Shown one piece after another: positions 20,089-29,806 of a stretch of 64,000 nt of DNA. Under the pieces are notes generated by a model. That model was given only the letters and a program-made list of their open reading frames with translations, made no database searches and was not told the origin of the DNA. Source of the DNA: an uncultured Rickettsiella sp. (GTDB lineage: Bacteria; Pseudomonadota; Gammaproteobacteria; Diplorickettsiales; Diplorickettsiaceae); NCBI GenBank assembly GCA_947058615.1, contig CAMSHF010000003.1, positions 1-64,000 of the forward strand. The letters are read 5' to 3'. Numbering within the stretch: position 1 is the first letter of the stretch; each line of letters starts with the position of its first letter. A program made the translations under genes and the position numbers.

Positions 20089-21419
20089 TAGAGTACTCCC
20101 GTTTTAATTTTATCCATATTTTCAAGTAGCAACGCCCCACCTTGTCCACCCCCAATGCAGAGTGTGGCTATACCAAAATGTGCTTGTTTTCTTTTTAAAA
20201 TATGTGCTAAATGCAAAACGAGTCGTGCACCACTCGCTCCTATGGGATGACCCATAGCAACCGCTCCACCATCGATATTAAGTTTTGCTTGATCCAGCTT
20301 GCCTAAGGCATCCATTAAATCCAATCGTTTTTTACAAAAATTTCTATCTTCCCAGGCAGCCAAACAAGCTAAAACTTGTCCTGAAAAGGCTTCATTGATT
20401 TCCAAAAAATCAATATTTTTAAAAGAGAGGGCTTGTTTTTTTAAAAGCATTGCTACGGCATGCACAGGACCCAAACCCATTTCACTTGGAGCTACGCCTG
20501 CCCATGCCACATCAACTATACGTGCTAAAATAGGTAGTTTGTATTTTTGTATTGCCTTTTCACTTGCCAAAATTAAAAAAGCTGCGCCATCAGTTACCTG
20601 AGAGCTATTTCCTGCTGTAACTAACCCGAAATTTTTATCAAAAAGAGGTTTCAATAAAGCTAATTTTTCTAAACAGGTATCCCGACGTAAACCATTATCA
20701 AAAGAATAATAAAGATTATGTTTATCATAAATTGGATTGATCTCATCTTTAAAAATGCCTGAATCTTGCGCTGCAGCTAAGCGTTGATGGCTTTGTAAAG
20801 CAAAATTATCCATTTCCTCACGAGTAATTCCAAAACGATGCGCAATGACTTCTGCCGTTTGGCCCATAGACAAACCCGCAATCGGATCCGTTAGACCACG
20901 TAATAAGCCTATCACTGGATTTAAATAGTTTAATTTAAATTGACTCAGTAATTTTAGACGAGCGAAAAAAGATTTCGCTAAATTCCATTTGGCAAGCCAA
21001 GCTGTCATCCCCGAATTTAATAGCAGAGGCGCTTGGCTCATTGCTTCAGTACCACCGGCTAATACCAAATTATATCTTCCACAAGCTATATCTAAAGCGG
21101 CACTATCTATTGCTTGCATCCCTGAAGCACAATTTCGTTGTACAGTGTAAGCAGGAACTGCTTTACCACAACCCAATCGCAATGCAATAACACGGCTAAT
21201 ATTCGCTTCATCAGGACTTGGCATAACACAGCCTGTCACTACCTCATCAAGTTGATAAGGATTAAATGGTTGGCGTGCCAACAAATAACGTCCGGCTTGT
21301 ACCGCTAAATCTGAAGCTGAGAAGTTTCCAGGACCTCCACGTACTTTCAACCAAGGAGTACGCATACCATCCACGATATAAACTGATCGTGCATAATCTG
21401 AGCGATTGAGTATTTCCAT
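20088..21419 (-). CDS. fadI: Acetyl-CoA acyltransferase (3-ketoacyl-CoA thiolase), FadI/FadA type
   Basis: Cleaves 3-ketoacyl-CoA with CoA to release acetyl-CoA. The 443-residue length favours FadI-type or trifunctional-beta-type thiolases over FadA (387). The active-site cysteine is Cys97 in VQRNCASGMQAID. The histidine is in GGAVAMGHPIGASGAR, and the second cysteine in CIGGGQGGALLLE. It is flanked by fadE (13-base gap) and the multifunctional subunit gene (1-base overlap), its expected partner in the complex. Confidence 0.92.
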   Translation of the reverse strand: MEILNRSDYARSVYIVDGMRTPWLKVRGGPGNFSASDLAVQAGRYLLARQPFNPYQLDEVVTGCVMPSPDEANISRVIALRLGCGKAVPAYTVQRNCASGMQAIDSAALDIACGRYNLVLAGGTEAMSQAPLLLNSGMTAWLAKWNLAKSFFARLKLLSQFKLNYLNPVIGLLRGLTDPIAGLSMGQTAEVIAHRFGITREEMDNFALQSHQRLAAAQDSGIFKDEINPIYDKHNLYYSFDNGLRRDTCLEKLALLKPLFDKNFGLVTAGNSSQVTDGAAFLILASEKAIQKYKLPILARIVDVAWAGVAPSEMGLGPVHAVAMLLKKQALSFKNIDFLEINEAFSGQVLACLAAWEDRNFCKKRLDLMDALGKLDQAKLNIDGGAVAMGHPIGASGARLVLHLAHILKRKQAHFGIATLCIGGGQGGALLLENMDKIKTGVL

Positions 21420-21432
21420 AGTTAGAAAACCC

Positions 21433-23697
21433 TCAAAAAGTATCCACTTGCATCGCTTCTCGCTGAAATCTTCTATTCAATAACAGTTGTTCTATTTCTG
21501 CGTGCGTCAGAATTTTATTTGTTAAAGCAGTTTTGAGTTGTTGTTCAATATCTGAATTCAGTTTTAAACCATGTTTTTTTAACTTTTCAAGAATAGGTTG
21601 TGTTTTCATAAATTCATTAAAAGCAATTTCCATACGCCCTGTAGGATCTTCTAGCTTTTTTCCTAAATAACAATCTTGTGTGATTCGATCACGAAATTTT
21701 CCGGTTTCCGTCATCACGGTAACTAATTGTTTATCGTGTTTGTCAGTGGGTAATTGATACGATCGGCCTAAAGGGAAAATAATAAAGTTTAATAGCTTAG
21801 CTAAAAAGGGTTTAGGGAAATTATTAAAAAACTTCTCAAATGCAGACTGAGAATGATAAAGGCAATAATTTAATCCCCAACGCGCATGCGCTTCATCTTC
21901 TTCCGACCTAGGATATTCTTGTAAATAACGAATAACGCTAGACGCGATATAAAGATAACTTAATACATCACCTAAGCGCGCCGATAAGCGTTCTTTGCGT
22001 TTTAAATTTCTACCTAAGCTTATCAAAGTAAAATCTGTGACTAAAGCTAAGCCTGCTGACAAACGAGAAATTTGTTGATAATAATAACTGAGATTCTTTA
22101 TAGGTGTTTCTACAAAAAAATAACCAATTCCAAAAGCATATAAAAATGCTTTTAATAAATTTTTTAGCGTATAATAAAGATGATAAATTAATAATTTATC
22201 TAAAGTCACAATATCTTTTTTATCGATCGCTTGCATTTCACTTATTAAATAAGGGTGACAACGTACAGCCCCTTGACCAAATAGAATAAGATTACGCGTC
22301 AAAATATTTGCACCTTCTACGGTAATAGATATCGGTATCGCAATATAGCCCGACGCTAAATAATTACGTGGTCCCATTTGAATCGCTCTTCCACCGTGAA
22401 TATCCATCGCATCATTAATAATGGTGCGTGCAAATTCTGTCATATGATACTTTGCTATGGAAGAGGCTAATGCAGGTTTTAGCGAAGTATCCACGGCTGT
22501 TACTGTAAATCGGCGAGTTGCTTCAATCAAATAAGTTAATCCGGCTATTCTTGCTAAAGCAGCAGCAACTCCCTCAAAATGACAAATCGATAGATGAAAT
22601 TGTTCTCTTAATACACTGTATGCACCACTCATTCGGTAAGCTAATTGAGCCTGCGCAGCACTGACAGCAGGTAATGAAATACCACGACCTATCGATAAAC
22701 ATTCCATCAACATACGCCAACCTTGGCCCAGCATTTTTTTTCCACCAATCACAAAACTAATGGGAATAAAAATATCTTTCCCAACTATAGGACCATTCAT
22801 AAAGGCTAAACCCATAGGTGCATGCCGTTTACCTATTTCTATACCGGATAAGCATGAAGGTACTAAAGCTACTGTAATCCCAATTTCTTTTTTATCTCCT
22901 AATATTTGATCGGGATCGGTTAATTTAAACGCCACGCCTATAACCGTAGCAATAGGAGCTAAAGTGATATAACGTTTATTAAAATTAAGTTTTATTCCTA
23001 ATGTTTCTTTATTTTGATAAATTCCTTTACAAACTATTCCGTGATCTTTAAGTGCAGCTGCATCACTACCCGCATCAACAGAAGTTAAAGCAAAACAAGG
23101 AATTTCTTCTCCTCTGGCAAGTCTTGGCAAATAATAATCTTTTTGTTTTTCTGTTCCATAATGAAGTAACAATTCAGCCGGGCCGAGAGAGTTGGGAACT
23201 AGCGTATTAACCGCAGCGCTCACCGAACGGGTCGCTATTTTTAATACAACAGAAGAATGCGCTAAAGCAGAAAAACCTAATCCACCATATTTTTTTGGAA
23301 TGACCATACCAAAAAACTTTTCTTTTCTTAAATATTCCCAAACAGAAAAAGATAAATCATGCTCTACGGTTAAAATATCAAAATCATTGAGCATACTGCA
23401 AAGTACTTCAACTTGGTTACTAATAAAAGCTTGCTCATCGCGAGTCAAATTTGATAAAGAAATCTCATGCAAGGCTTTCCAATTTGGCCTGCCACGAAAT
23501 AAATCTTTTTCCCACCACATATCACCTGCCTCAAGAACAATCTTTTCTGTTTCGCTAATCGATGGAAGTATCCTATTTAAATAAGCCAAGAAAGGTTTAA
23601 CCAGAAAAACCTTTCTCAATGGAGTTACGCACAGCAACATTATCAAGACTAAACAAAAAAAACCTAAAGCCACCATTATCCACATAGTTAACCCCAT
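21433..23697 (-). CDS. fadE: Acyl-CoA dehydrogenase FadE
   Basis: FAD-dependent enzyme for the first step of beta-oxidation. The 754-residue protein has an N-terminal membrane anchor (about 4-27) and the WWEKDLFRGRPNWKALH segment typical of FadE. The dehydrogenase core follows with VIPKKYGGLGFSALAHS, ALTSVDAGSDAAA and DIHGGRAIQMGPRNYLA. The long C-terminal domain (DUF1974 region) is also present. E. coli FadE is 814 residues, so this is slightly short but complete in domains. It heads a three-gene operon with thiolase and fadJ. No FadR site was identified. Confidence 0.93.
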   Translation of the reverse strand: MGLTMWIMVALGFFCLVLIMLLCVTPLRKVFLVKPFLAYLNRILPSISETEKIVLEAGDMWWEKDLFRGRPNWKALHEISLSNLTRDEQAFISNQVEVLCSMLNDFDILTVEHDLSFSVWEYLRKEKFFGMVIPKKYGGLGFSALAHSSVVLKIATRSVSAAVNTLVPNSLGPAELLLHYGTEKQKDYYLPRLARGEEIPCFALTSVDAGSDAAALKDHGIVCKGIYQNKETLGIKLNFNKRYITLAPIATVIGVAFKLTDPDQILGDKKEIGITVALVPSCLSGIEIGKRHAPMGLAFMNGPIVGKDIFIPISFVIGGKKMLGQGWRMLMECLSIGRGISLPAVSAAQAQLAYRMSGAYSVLREQFHLSICHFEGVAAALARIAGLTYLIEATRRFTVTAVDTSLKPALASSIAKYHMTEFARTIINDAMDIHGGRAIQMGPRNYLASGYIAIPISITVEGANILTRNLILFGQGAVRCHPYLISEMQAIDKKDIVTLDKLLIYHLYYTLKNLLKAFLYAFGIGYFFVETPIKNLSYYYQQISRLSAGLALVTDFTLISLGRNLKRKERLSARLGDVLSYLYIASSVIRYLQEYPRSEEDEAHARWGLNYCLYHSQSAFEKFFNNFPKPFLAKLLNFIIFPLGRSYQLPTDKHDKQLVTVMTETGKFRDRITQDCYLGKKLEDPTGRMEIAFNEFMKTQPILEKLKKHGLKLNSDIEQQLKTALTNKILTHAEIEQLLLNRRFQREAMQVDTF

Positions 23698-23852
23698 CAG
23701 CAGTAACTTAATTGATTCAACTTACTCAAATGAGGTTTTTAATAACTCTATAATCTGCGGAGCTTATTAAGCTTAAATTACCCTTTCCGCATCAAATTCT
23801 GCCTTGCCCTTTATCTAATACGCTCATTTCATGTAAGTCTATTTCGATAACT

Positions 23853-24314
23853 TTAAGTTGAACGGCTTAATTCCCGCCAAGAAGTACGTCCCGTCTTATG
23901 TAATATTAACAACCTTTGCTTGCATGATTTTTTTTCTTTTATTGCATAAGTTGTTTTTAGCGTAAGAACACCTTCGTTTATTTTTTTTGCTTGCACTATT
24001 ATGCTATAAATATAAGCTAAGCTTTGTTTTATACAATAGAGTGTTTTATGCCTTCTTATTTCTGTATCAATTTCAAACCCTGCATAATGGTAGTGTTCAC
24101 GTAACAGAGGAATAGGCATTGAAAGCAATACAAGTCGATGTTCGGCTAATTTTAATCCCGCTTCTGCTGCTTGAAACCGCTGTGCAGCAATAACCCAATT
24201 TTGACTCATACGTAATTCTAAATAAGAACGAGTTAATAAAGATAAGGTCATTAAAGAGATAATAAATAGAAAAAATAATACCATCACTAATATAAATCCT
24301 TTTTGCTTATACAT
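23853..24314 (-). CDS. pilX: Type IV pilus minor pilin, PilX-like
   Basis: 153 residues with an N-terminal hydrophobic prepilin helix (KGFILVMVLFFLFIISLM) and the SYLELRMSQNWVIAAQRFQAAEAGL segment characteristic of PilX N-terminal domains. The helix lacks Glu5, as is common in PilX. The short C-terminal part is poorly conserved. It lies 89 bases after pilW in the same direction. No pilY1 or pilE follows; the next gene is fadE. Confidence 0.75.
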   Translation of the reverse strand: MYKQKGFILVMVLFFLFIISLMTLSLLTRSYLELRMSQNWVIAAQRFQAAEAGLKLAEHRLVLLSMPIPLLREHYHYAGFEIDTEIRRHKTLYCIKQSLAYIYSIIVQAKKINEGVLTLKTTYAIKEKKSCKQRLLILHKTGRTSWRELSRST

Positions 24315-24403
24315 TTTATCGATATAAAATAGTAAATTTTTGGAGTTTTTTACTTGTAAGTTACATCGTGAAAAACCCTTATATAAAATAATAGCCTTTA
24401 ACT

Positions 24404-25252
24404 CTATTGTTGACGTAAACCAATTATTTGTTTCCTATCTTTTTGTAATTGCCCTTTTTCATCTGTCAATAATAGTCTAATTTCTACACTACGGACATTT
24501 GACCAATGTTTAACCTCATTTGCATTTTTATAATACAAGGTTCCATCGATATGCTTCATCCCCAATCGTATCGACATATTTTTTATACCCTCTATTAATT
24601 CTATAGGCTTATGTATAGATTGATTTAAATTACGCCGGTATAATGCATAAATTCGCTGTCCGCTTTCGTTGAAACGGCCCGTGTCACCAATGTAGTAAAT
24701 AATTTTGTTAAAAAAACCTATTTCACTATCTAAATAATATTGATATCTGAGATGAATATGGCGCCAATGAATAAGTTCTGCATGTAAACAATCACTAACA
24801 ATTAAAACATCGTTAGGACGAAAAACTACCTTTGATGACAAAAAAATTTGATCGGATTGTGTTTTCTTTATCTGGATAGTATTAGGATCAAGAAATTGAA
24901 CTAAAATAGCATCACTCTCATTTTGGTACCGAGCAAGCCTTGGTAAGCTTAATTTTGCTGTTGTATTCCCTTTATGCCAAACAACTAAACGATTATTAAT
25001 TGTCAAATGACTCTTTAACGGTGAGAAATCCATTAAAGGGACACAACCTATAAAACCTGCCATTCGAATATCATGACTCATTAAGTGAAATGCGAGTCGT
25101 ATTTTGTTTTGAATTTCATTCAAAGCCATCGTTAACCGATAAATATTTTTACTATAAATAAAAATATTAAACATCCCTATACTAAGAAATAAAGACAAAC
25201 TTATAGCTATCATTAATTCAAGTAGACTATATCCTTGTTCTATACTTTTCAT
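24404..25252 (-). CDS. pilW: Type IV pilus minor pilin PilW
   Basis: 282 residues with the class III prepilin leader ending in EQG|YSLLELMIAISLSLFLS, including Glu5 of the mature helix. A PilW-like region IQNKIRLAFHLMSHDIRMAGFIGC follows and is strongly characteristic. The C-terminal half (VRSVEIRLLLTDEKGQLQKDRKQ) fits PilW. Minor pilins prime pilus assembly at the inner membrane. Its start overlaps the pilV stop by 4 bases, suggesting translational coupling. Confidence 0.85.
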   Translation of the reverse strand: MKSIEQGYSLLELMIAISLSLFLSIGMFNIFIYSKNIYRLTMALNEIQNKIRLAFHLMSHDIRMAGFIGCVPLMDFSPLKSHLTINNRLVVWHKGNTTAKLSLPRLARYQNESDAILVQFLDPNTIQIKKTQSDQIFLSSKVVFRPNDVLIVSDCLHAELIHWRHIHLRYQYYLDSEIGFFNKIIYYIGDTGRFNESGQRIYALYRRNLNQSIHKPIELIEGIKNMSIRLGMKHIDGTLYYKNANEVKHWSNVRSVEIRLLLTDEKGQLQKDRKQIIGLRQQ

Positions 25253-25620
25253 ATACTATTGAATAATAAATTTAGGGATGATGGAAATCTAGAAAAAGAG
25301 AATAGCCATTGAATTTTACTTTGATAGGTCGAGAAATTAAGCTTTGTGACCAGTCCAATTCCTTTCGGAAAAATTTCTTGTGTCTCTTTTCTCCATAGAA
25401 TTAATACTTGCCGTAAACAAAAAGGCTGAGATCCACAAATCATAAAACTTTCAGCCAATTCTTGATTTTTTAAATCAGCTAAATTAATTAAGTTTGCTTG
25501 TTCACTGGCATGTAGTGCATTTAACTGTGCTTGAGCAAAACCCAATAAACTTACACTGAGTATTACCACAGCAACCATGACTTCGATTAGTGTAAATCCT
25601 TGTTGATAATTAAATAGCAT
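25249..25620 (-). CDS. pilV: Type IV pilus minor pilin, PilV-like
   Basis: 123 residues starting with a prepilin leader: NYQQG|FTLIEVMVAVVILSVSLLG has the G/F cleavage site and Glu5. AQAQLNALHASEQANLINLADLKNQELAESF is the PilV/GspH-like helix continuation. The globular part is short compared with typical PilV (about 150-180), so the protein may be reduced. It is the first gene of the pilV-pilW-pilX set; fimT and other minor pilins are not beside it. Confidence 0.8.
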   Translation of the reverse strand: MLFNYQQGFTLIEVMVAVVILSVSLLGFAQAQLNALHASEQANLINLADLKNQELAESFMICGSQPFCLRQVLILWRKETQEIFPKGIGLVTKLNFSTYQSKIQWLFSFSRFPSSLNLLFNSI

Positions 25621-25793
25621 TAATTTCTCCTTTTCTATGCTATCTTATTTAATTATTATATTAATAATACCATATATATGCAATAATGCATTTTTATGTG
25701 CAACTTTTTTCTACCTGATTTATAGTAGACTCTGAAATCTTTAAGGCAGTAAAAAGCTATTTATCTCATCCCTCTCGCGTTGTGATAAACTGT

Positions 25794-25826
25794 AAAAAAA
25801 AAATCGTTTTACTTTTTACAACGATT
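25794..25826 (-). terminator. Rho-independent terminator of pepA
   Basis: On the minus strand a 7-bp stem (25820-25826 with 25802-25808, AATCGTT/AACGATT) is followed by ten T residues (25794-25803 read on the minus strand). The loop includes the pepA stop codon at 25809-25811. Confidence 0.8.
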
Positions 25827-27299
25827 CAATAAAAATTGAACTATTAAAGAGACCGGTCGACCTGTAGCCATTTTATCAGGTCCACTTTTCCAAGCGGTTC
25901 CAGCAATATCCAAATGTGCCCAATGTAATTTTTTAGTAAATCGAGATAAAAAACAAGCGGCTGTAATACTTTTTCCGCCACCGACACCGACATTAGAAAT
26001 ATCCGCTATATTACTGTCAATTTGTTGCTGATAATCATCCCATAGAGGCAATGGCCATACTCTATCTTGACTGTACTCTCCCGCCTTTTCAATTTCGAGC
26101 GCAAGTTCAACATTATTACTCAGCATACCTGTAGCAACGGCACCTAAGGCAGTAATAATAGCCCCTGTCAGAGTCGCTATATCAATCACCACATCAGGAT
26201 TAAAACGTTCACTATAGGTTAAAGCATCTGCCAAGATTAAACGCCCTTCAGCATCGGTATTGATAACCTCTACAGTAAGTCCTGAAAGTGTTGTTATTAC
26301 ATCTCCAGGTTTTACTGCGCTACCACTTGGTAAATTTTCAGTTAACGGCATTATACCCACAACATGAATGGGTAATTTAAGTTCCGCAACCGCTTTTAAT
26401 ATCCCCATCACACTTGCTGCACCTGACATGTCATATTTCATTTCTTCCATACCCGCAGCAGGCTTTAAGCAAATCCCTCCAGAATCAAAAGTAACTCCCT
26501 TGCCCACCAAGACAATCGGTTTTTGTTCAGAAGCCCCCCGGTATTCTAAAATAATAAACTTGACAGGCTCTGAAGAACCATGCGCCACTGCTAATAACCC
26601 TCCCATACCTTCTTTTTTTATTGCTGCTTCATCTAATATATTAATGGTAAGACCCACTTCTCTTGCTAGCTTTTTAGCTTGTTCCGCCATAATACGAGGC
26701 GTACATAAATTAGCCGGTAGATTGGCGAGATTTTTAGTTAATTTTATTCCTTCCTTGATGGCTATTGCTTGTTTTAGTATTTCAAGGACTTTTACAGACT
26801 CTTTGGAACTTGGAAGATTAAAAATAAATTTCTCGGGTAACGGGACGGTATTTTTTTTATTGGTTTTTAACTCGTCAAAGCAGTAAAAAAAATCTTCAAT
26901 AATTTCGATACTCTGACGTATCTGTCTATTAAGATCACAGGCTTTTACATTGAGATCTGTTAAGAAACTGGTTATTTCATTAATCCGCAGAGATTTGATG
27001 GCACAGGCCATACAACCGATAATTTTACGAAAATCCGCTATGGATAAATTAGACTCTTCTCCGCAATAAATAAGAAGGACTCGGGTTGTTGCAGATATTC
27101 CAGGGACATTGTAAAGCACAAGGCTTTTACCACATTCTTCTATTAAGTCCCCTTTATTTAAAATTTTTTGGATATACCCCTGACTCTGTTTATCTAATAA
27201 CTGGGCAGATTGAGAGAGTTGCTTGCCTTGAAATGTACCGACGATTAAACAATCACTCGTTTGCTTAATGCGATCAATCGAATCAATAGAATATTGCAT
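25809..27299 (-). CDS. pepA: Leucyl aminopeptidase PepA (M17)
   Basis: Cytosolic two-metal aminopeptidase, a homohexamer that releases N-terminal residues from peptides. The catalytic domain shows VGKGVTFDSGGICLKPA, the MKYDMSGAASV metal-binding region, and the family signature NTDAEGRLILADAL. The frame extends to an upstream start at 27353, but the ATG at 27299 has GAGGTGAT directly before it and gives 496 residues, the usual size, so I chose it. It is divergent from lptF, as in E. coli, with about 300 bases between. Confidence 0.95.
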   Translation of the reverse strand: MQYSIDSIDRIKQTSDCLIVGTFQGKQLSQSAQLLDKQSQGYIQKILNKGDLIEECGKSLVLYNVPGISATTRVLLIYCGEESNLSIADFRKIIGCMACAIKSLRINEITSFLTDLNVKACDLNRQIRQSIEIIEDFFYCFDELKTNKKNTVPLPEKFIFNLPSSKESVKVLEILKQAIAIKEGIKLTKNLANLPANLCTPRIMAEQAKKLAREVGLTINILDEAAIKKEGMGGLLAVAHGSSEPVKFIILEYRGASEQKPIVLVGKGVTFDSGGICLKPAAGMEEMKYDMSGAASVMGILKAVAELKLPIHVVGIMPLTENLPSGSAVKPGDVITTLSGLTVEVINTDAEGRLILADALTYSERFNPDVVIDIATLTGAIITALGAVATGMLSNNVELALEIEKAGEYSQDRVWPLPLWDDYQQQIDSNIADISNVGVGGGKSITAACFLSRFTKKLHWAHLDIAGTAWKSGPDKMATGRPVSLIVQFLLNRCKK

Positions 27300-27594
27300 A
27301 ATCACCTCAAATTGTCTTATTTGTACCATTCGTAATCTTAAAAATGCGATCACTGAAATCCACAGTTCGTTATCCTATCACAGGAAAGGTGAAAGCAAAG
27401 ATCTCTGATTCCTCATAAGAAAAAATTGTGATTTTCTTCATCAAAAACCACTCCGAAACAAAAGCATTTCAATGTATCTCATAGGCCCTTAAAGTATGAT
27501 GCGTTAAAAAGCGGTTCCCTCAATTATATTTATTTACTAGATTCAATACCCTCTTTATGAAATAATTTAAAATCTTCTACTTTTAACCTAAAAA

Positions 27595-28725
27595 ATGATT
27601 CTCTTTCGTTATCTAACCCGAGAGGTATTGACGAGTCTTTCTCTCATTACGAGCCTTCTATTTCTTATTTTGATGAGCAATGAATTTGTTCACTACTTTA
27701 ATCAAGTAGCGGGTGGAAAATTTGCTGCGAGCATCTTATGGAAACTCATAGTGCTTGAATCCCCTCGCTTTTTAGCAATACTTCTTCCTTTTAGCTTATT
27801 TCTTGCCATATTGTTCACTTACAGCCGACTTTATGCCGATTACGAAATGACTGTTCTTAACGCGTGTGGATTTAGTCTGGGCCAATTAATGTGTCTAAGC
27901 CTACCTTTTATTTTTCTAATCACCTTGATAGTTGCGGGCTTGAATCTTTGGCTAAATCCATTTTTACTCAGTTATCGGAATAAGCTGTTCGCTCAGACTG
28001 GAACCGCTGTAGAACTACAAACCATTCAACCTGGCAGTTTTCAACAAGCGAATGGGGGACGTCGCATCATTTATGTGGAAAGTATCTCAGCAGATCATAA
28101 ATCTGTAAAGAACATTTTCTTGGCACAAACCAACCTACAAAAATTACCCACAGAAATCACACCATGGACTATCCTTAGTGCCCATAGCGGTTATCAAATG
28201 ATCAATCCAGTCACCAAAGAACCTTTTTTTGTTGCCCTGAATGGAAAACGCTATCAAGGAGTTCCTGGAGAAGCAGAATACTATATTACTCAGTTTGTTA
28301 AATACGGAATACGCATTGACTCAGTTACAACCATGAATAATAAACAGCAAGATGCCTTGTCGAGTATCACCTTATGGAAAGCAAGCTTAGCGAATAAGCC
28401 TAGTTATTTTTCTGAGCTGCAATGGCGGCTTTCAGCCCCTATTTCCATTTTACTTCTTGCTTTACTGGCTATACCGCTTAGCCGAGTTAAACCAAGGCAA
28501 GGAAAATATCTTCACATACTACCTGCCATAATTATTTATATTATGTATCTAAATTTATTATTAGCAGGACGTAATTGGATTGAAAATGGAGAAATATCTT
28601 ACCGTTGGGGTCTCTGGTGGATACATGGTTTACTCATTCTCATCATCATTTTTATCTGGTGCTATGTCTTGGGGTGGAATAAGGTCAAATATCATTTATC
28701 CCGATTATTTAAGCTAAAATCATGA
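27595..28725 (+). CDS. lptF: LPS export permease LptF
   Basis: Inner-membrane subunit of the LptB2FG transporter that extracts lipopolysaccharide from the inner membrane. The 376-residue protein has three N-terminal membrane segments (MILFRYLTREVLTSLSLIT; LAILLPFSLFLAILFTYSRL; LPFIFLITLIVAGLNLWL). A periplasmic beta-jellyroll follows (QPGSFQQANGGRRIIYVES), then three C-terminal membrane segments. It overlaps lptG by 4 bases (ATGA), so the two are translationally coupled. Confidence 0.94.
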   Translation: MILFRYLTREVLTSLSLITSLLFLILMSNEFVHYFNQVAGGKFAASILWKLIVLESPRFLAILLPFSLFLAILFTYSRLYADYEMTVLNACGFSLGQLMCLSLPFIFLITLIVAGLNLWLNPFLLSYRNKLFAQTGTAVELQTIQPGSFQQANGGRRIIYVESISADHKSVKNIFLAQTNLQKLPTEITPWTILSAHSGYQMINPVTKEPFFVALNGKRYQGVPGEAEYYITQFVKYGIRIDSVTTMNNKQQDALSSITLWKASLANKPSYFSELQWRLSAPISILLLALLAIPLSRVKPRQGKYLHILPAIIIYIMYLNLLLAGRNWIENGEISYRWGLWWIHGLLILIIIFIWCYVLGWNKVKYHLSRLFKLKS

Positions 28726-29792
28726 AAATTATCGATCGTTATTTAGGTAGAACTGTCATCAGTACCACACTTGCAGTCATTGGGATATTGCTAGTACTTT
28801 TTTCACTCATTAAATTAATAGCTGAAACGCGTGATATTGGATATGGTCACTACACATTAACCAGTGCTTTTTACTATGTATTACTGACTCTCCCGTCTCA
28901 GTTTTATCATTTTTTCCCGATAGGTATTTTACTTGGGAATATTCTCGGTTTAAGTGTTTTAGCGAAACATAGCGAACTAATGATACTACATTCTAATGGG
29001 GTTTCTCTTTATCAAATGGCTTGGAGCTTAATTAAAGCCACTTTGTTTATGGTATTTGTAACGGTTTTGATTGGAGAAGGTTTAGCACCTCGTGCCGCAC
29101 GCTTAGCAGAAAACCATAAATTCTTTCTTACTACCAATGGACAAACCCTCATGACCCAACAAGGAGCGGTTTGGATTAGAGATGGGCGAAATTATATTTA
29201 TATTCAGTCAATTTTAGATCCCGCTCATTTAACCAAGGTAAGTCGTTATCAATTTGATGATAATAATAATTTACTAGAAGCGAGCTTTGCTAAACAGGTT
29301 AACTATGCAGAAAACAGTTGGAATGCTTATGATGTTTCAAGCAGCATAATTAATTATAATAAAAAAATTAAAATTGCACATCTTACACATGAAATTTGGC
29401 CGTTTTCTTTTAGTCCTAAACTTTTGAATATCTCTATTATTCAACCCGATGAAATGTCGTTAAAGCAACTATACGATTATATTTGTTATCGTCAAAAAAA
29501 TCTTCTAAATACTAGCCAATACACTTTGGCTTTTTGGCAACGACTATTACAACCCGCTGCGATATGGGTTATGCTTTGTTTGGCTATTCCATTTACTTTT
29601 AAGCATTTAAGAAGCTTAGCGACCAGCTTGAGAACAATAGCAGGATTTGCTGTAGGCTTTGGTTTTTATCTTTTAAATGATTTTTTTGGTCCTTTTGCCA
29701 TTGTCTATCAATGGCCTCCCTTTTTAGCGGCATTACTTCCTATACTCATTTTTATGTTTATTGCTATTGTTTTAATGCGCTGGGTAAAATAG
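28722..29792 (+). CDS. lptG: LPS export permease LptG
   Basis: Partner of LptF in the LptB2FG ABC transporter. The 356-residue protein has the same layout: MKIIDRYLGRTVISTTLAV opens the first membrane helix, FYHFFPIGILLGNILGLSVLAKHSELMILHSNGVS contains the coupling-helix region, then a periplasmic jellyroll and three C-terminal helices. It is coupled to lptF and followed by nadE after 14 bases. The ATPase lptB is not in this window. Confidence 0.94.
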   Translation: MKIIDRYLGRTVISTTLAVIGILLVLFSLIKLIAETRDIGYGHYTLTSAFYYVLLTLPSQFYHFFPIGILLGNILGLSVLAKHSELMILHSNGVSLYQMAWSLIKATLFMVFVTVLIGEGLAPRAARLAENHKFFLTTNGQTLMTQQGAVWIRDGRNYIYIQSILDPAHLTKVSRYQFDDNNNLLEASFAKQVNYAENSWNAYDVSSSIINYNKKIKIAHLTHEIWPFSFSPKLLNISIIQPDEMSLKQLYDYICYRQKNLLNTSQYTLAFWQRLLQPAAIWVMLCLAIPFTFKHLRSLATSLRTIAGFAVGFGFYLLNDFFGPFAIVYQWPPFLAALLPILIFMFIAIVLMRWVK

Positions 29793-29806
29793 GCCTCGAG
29801 GTTCTT

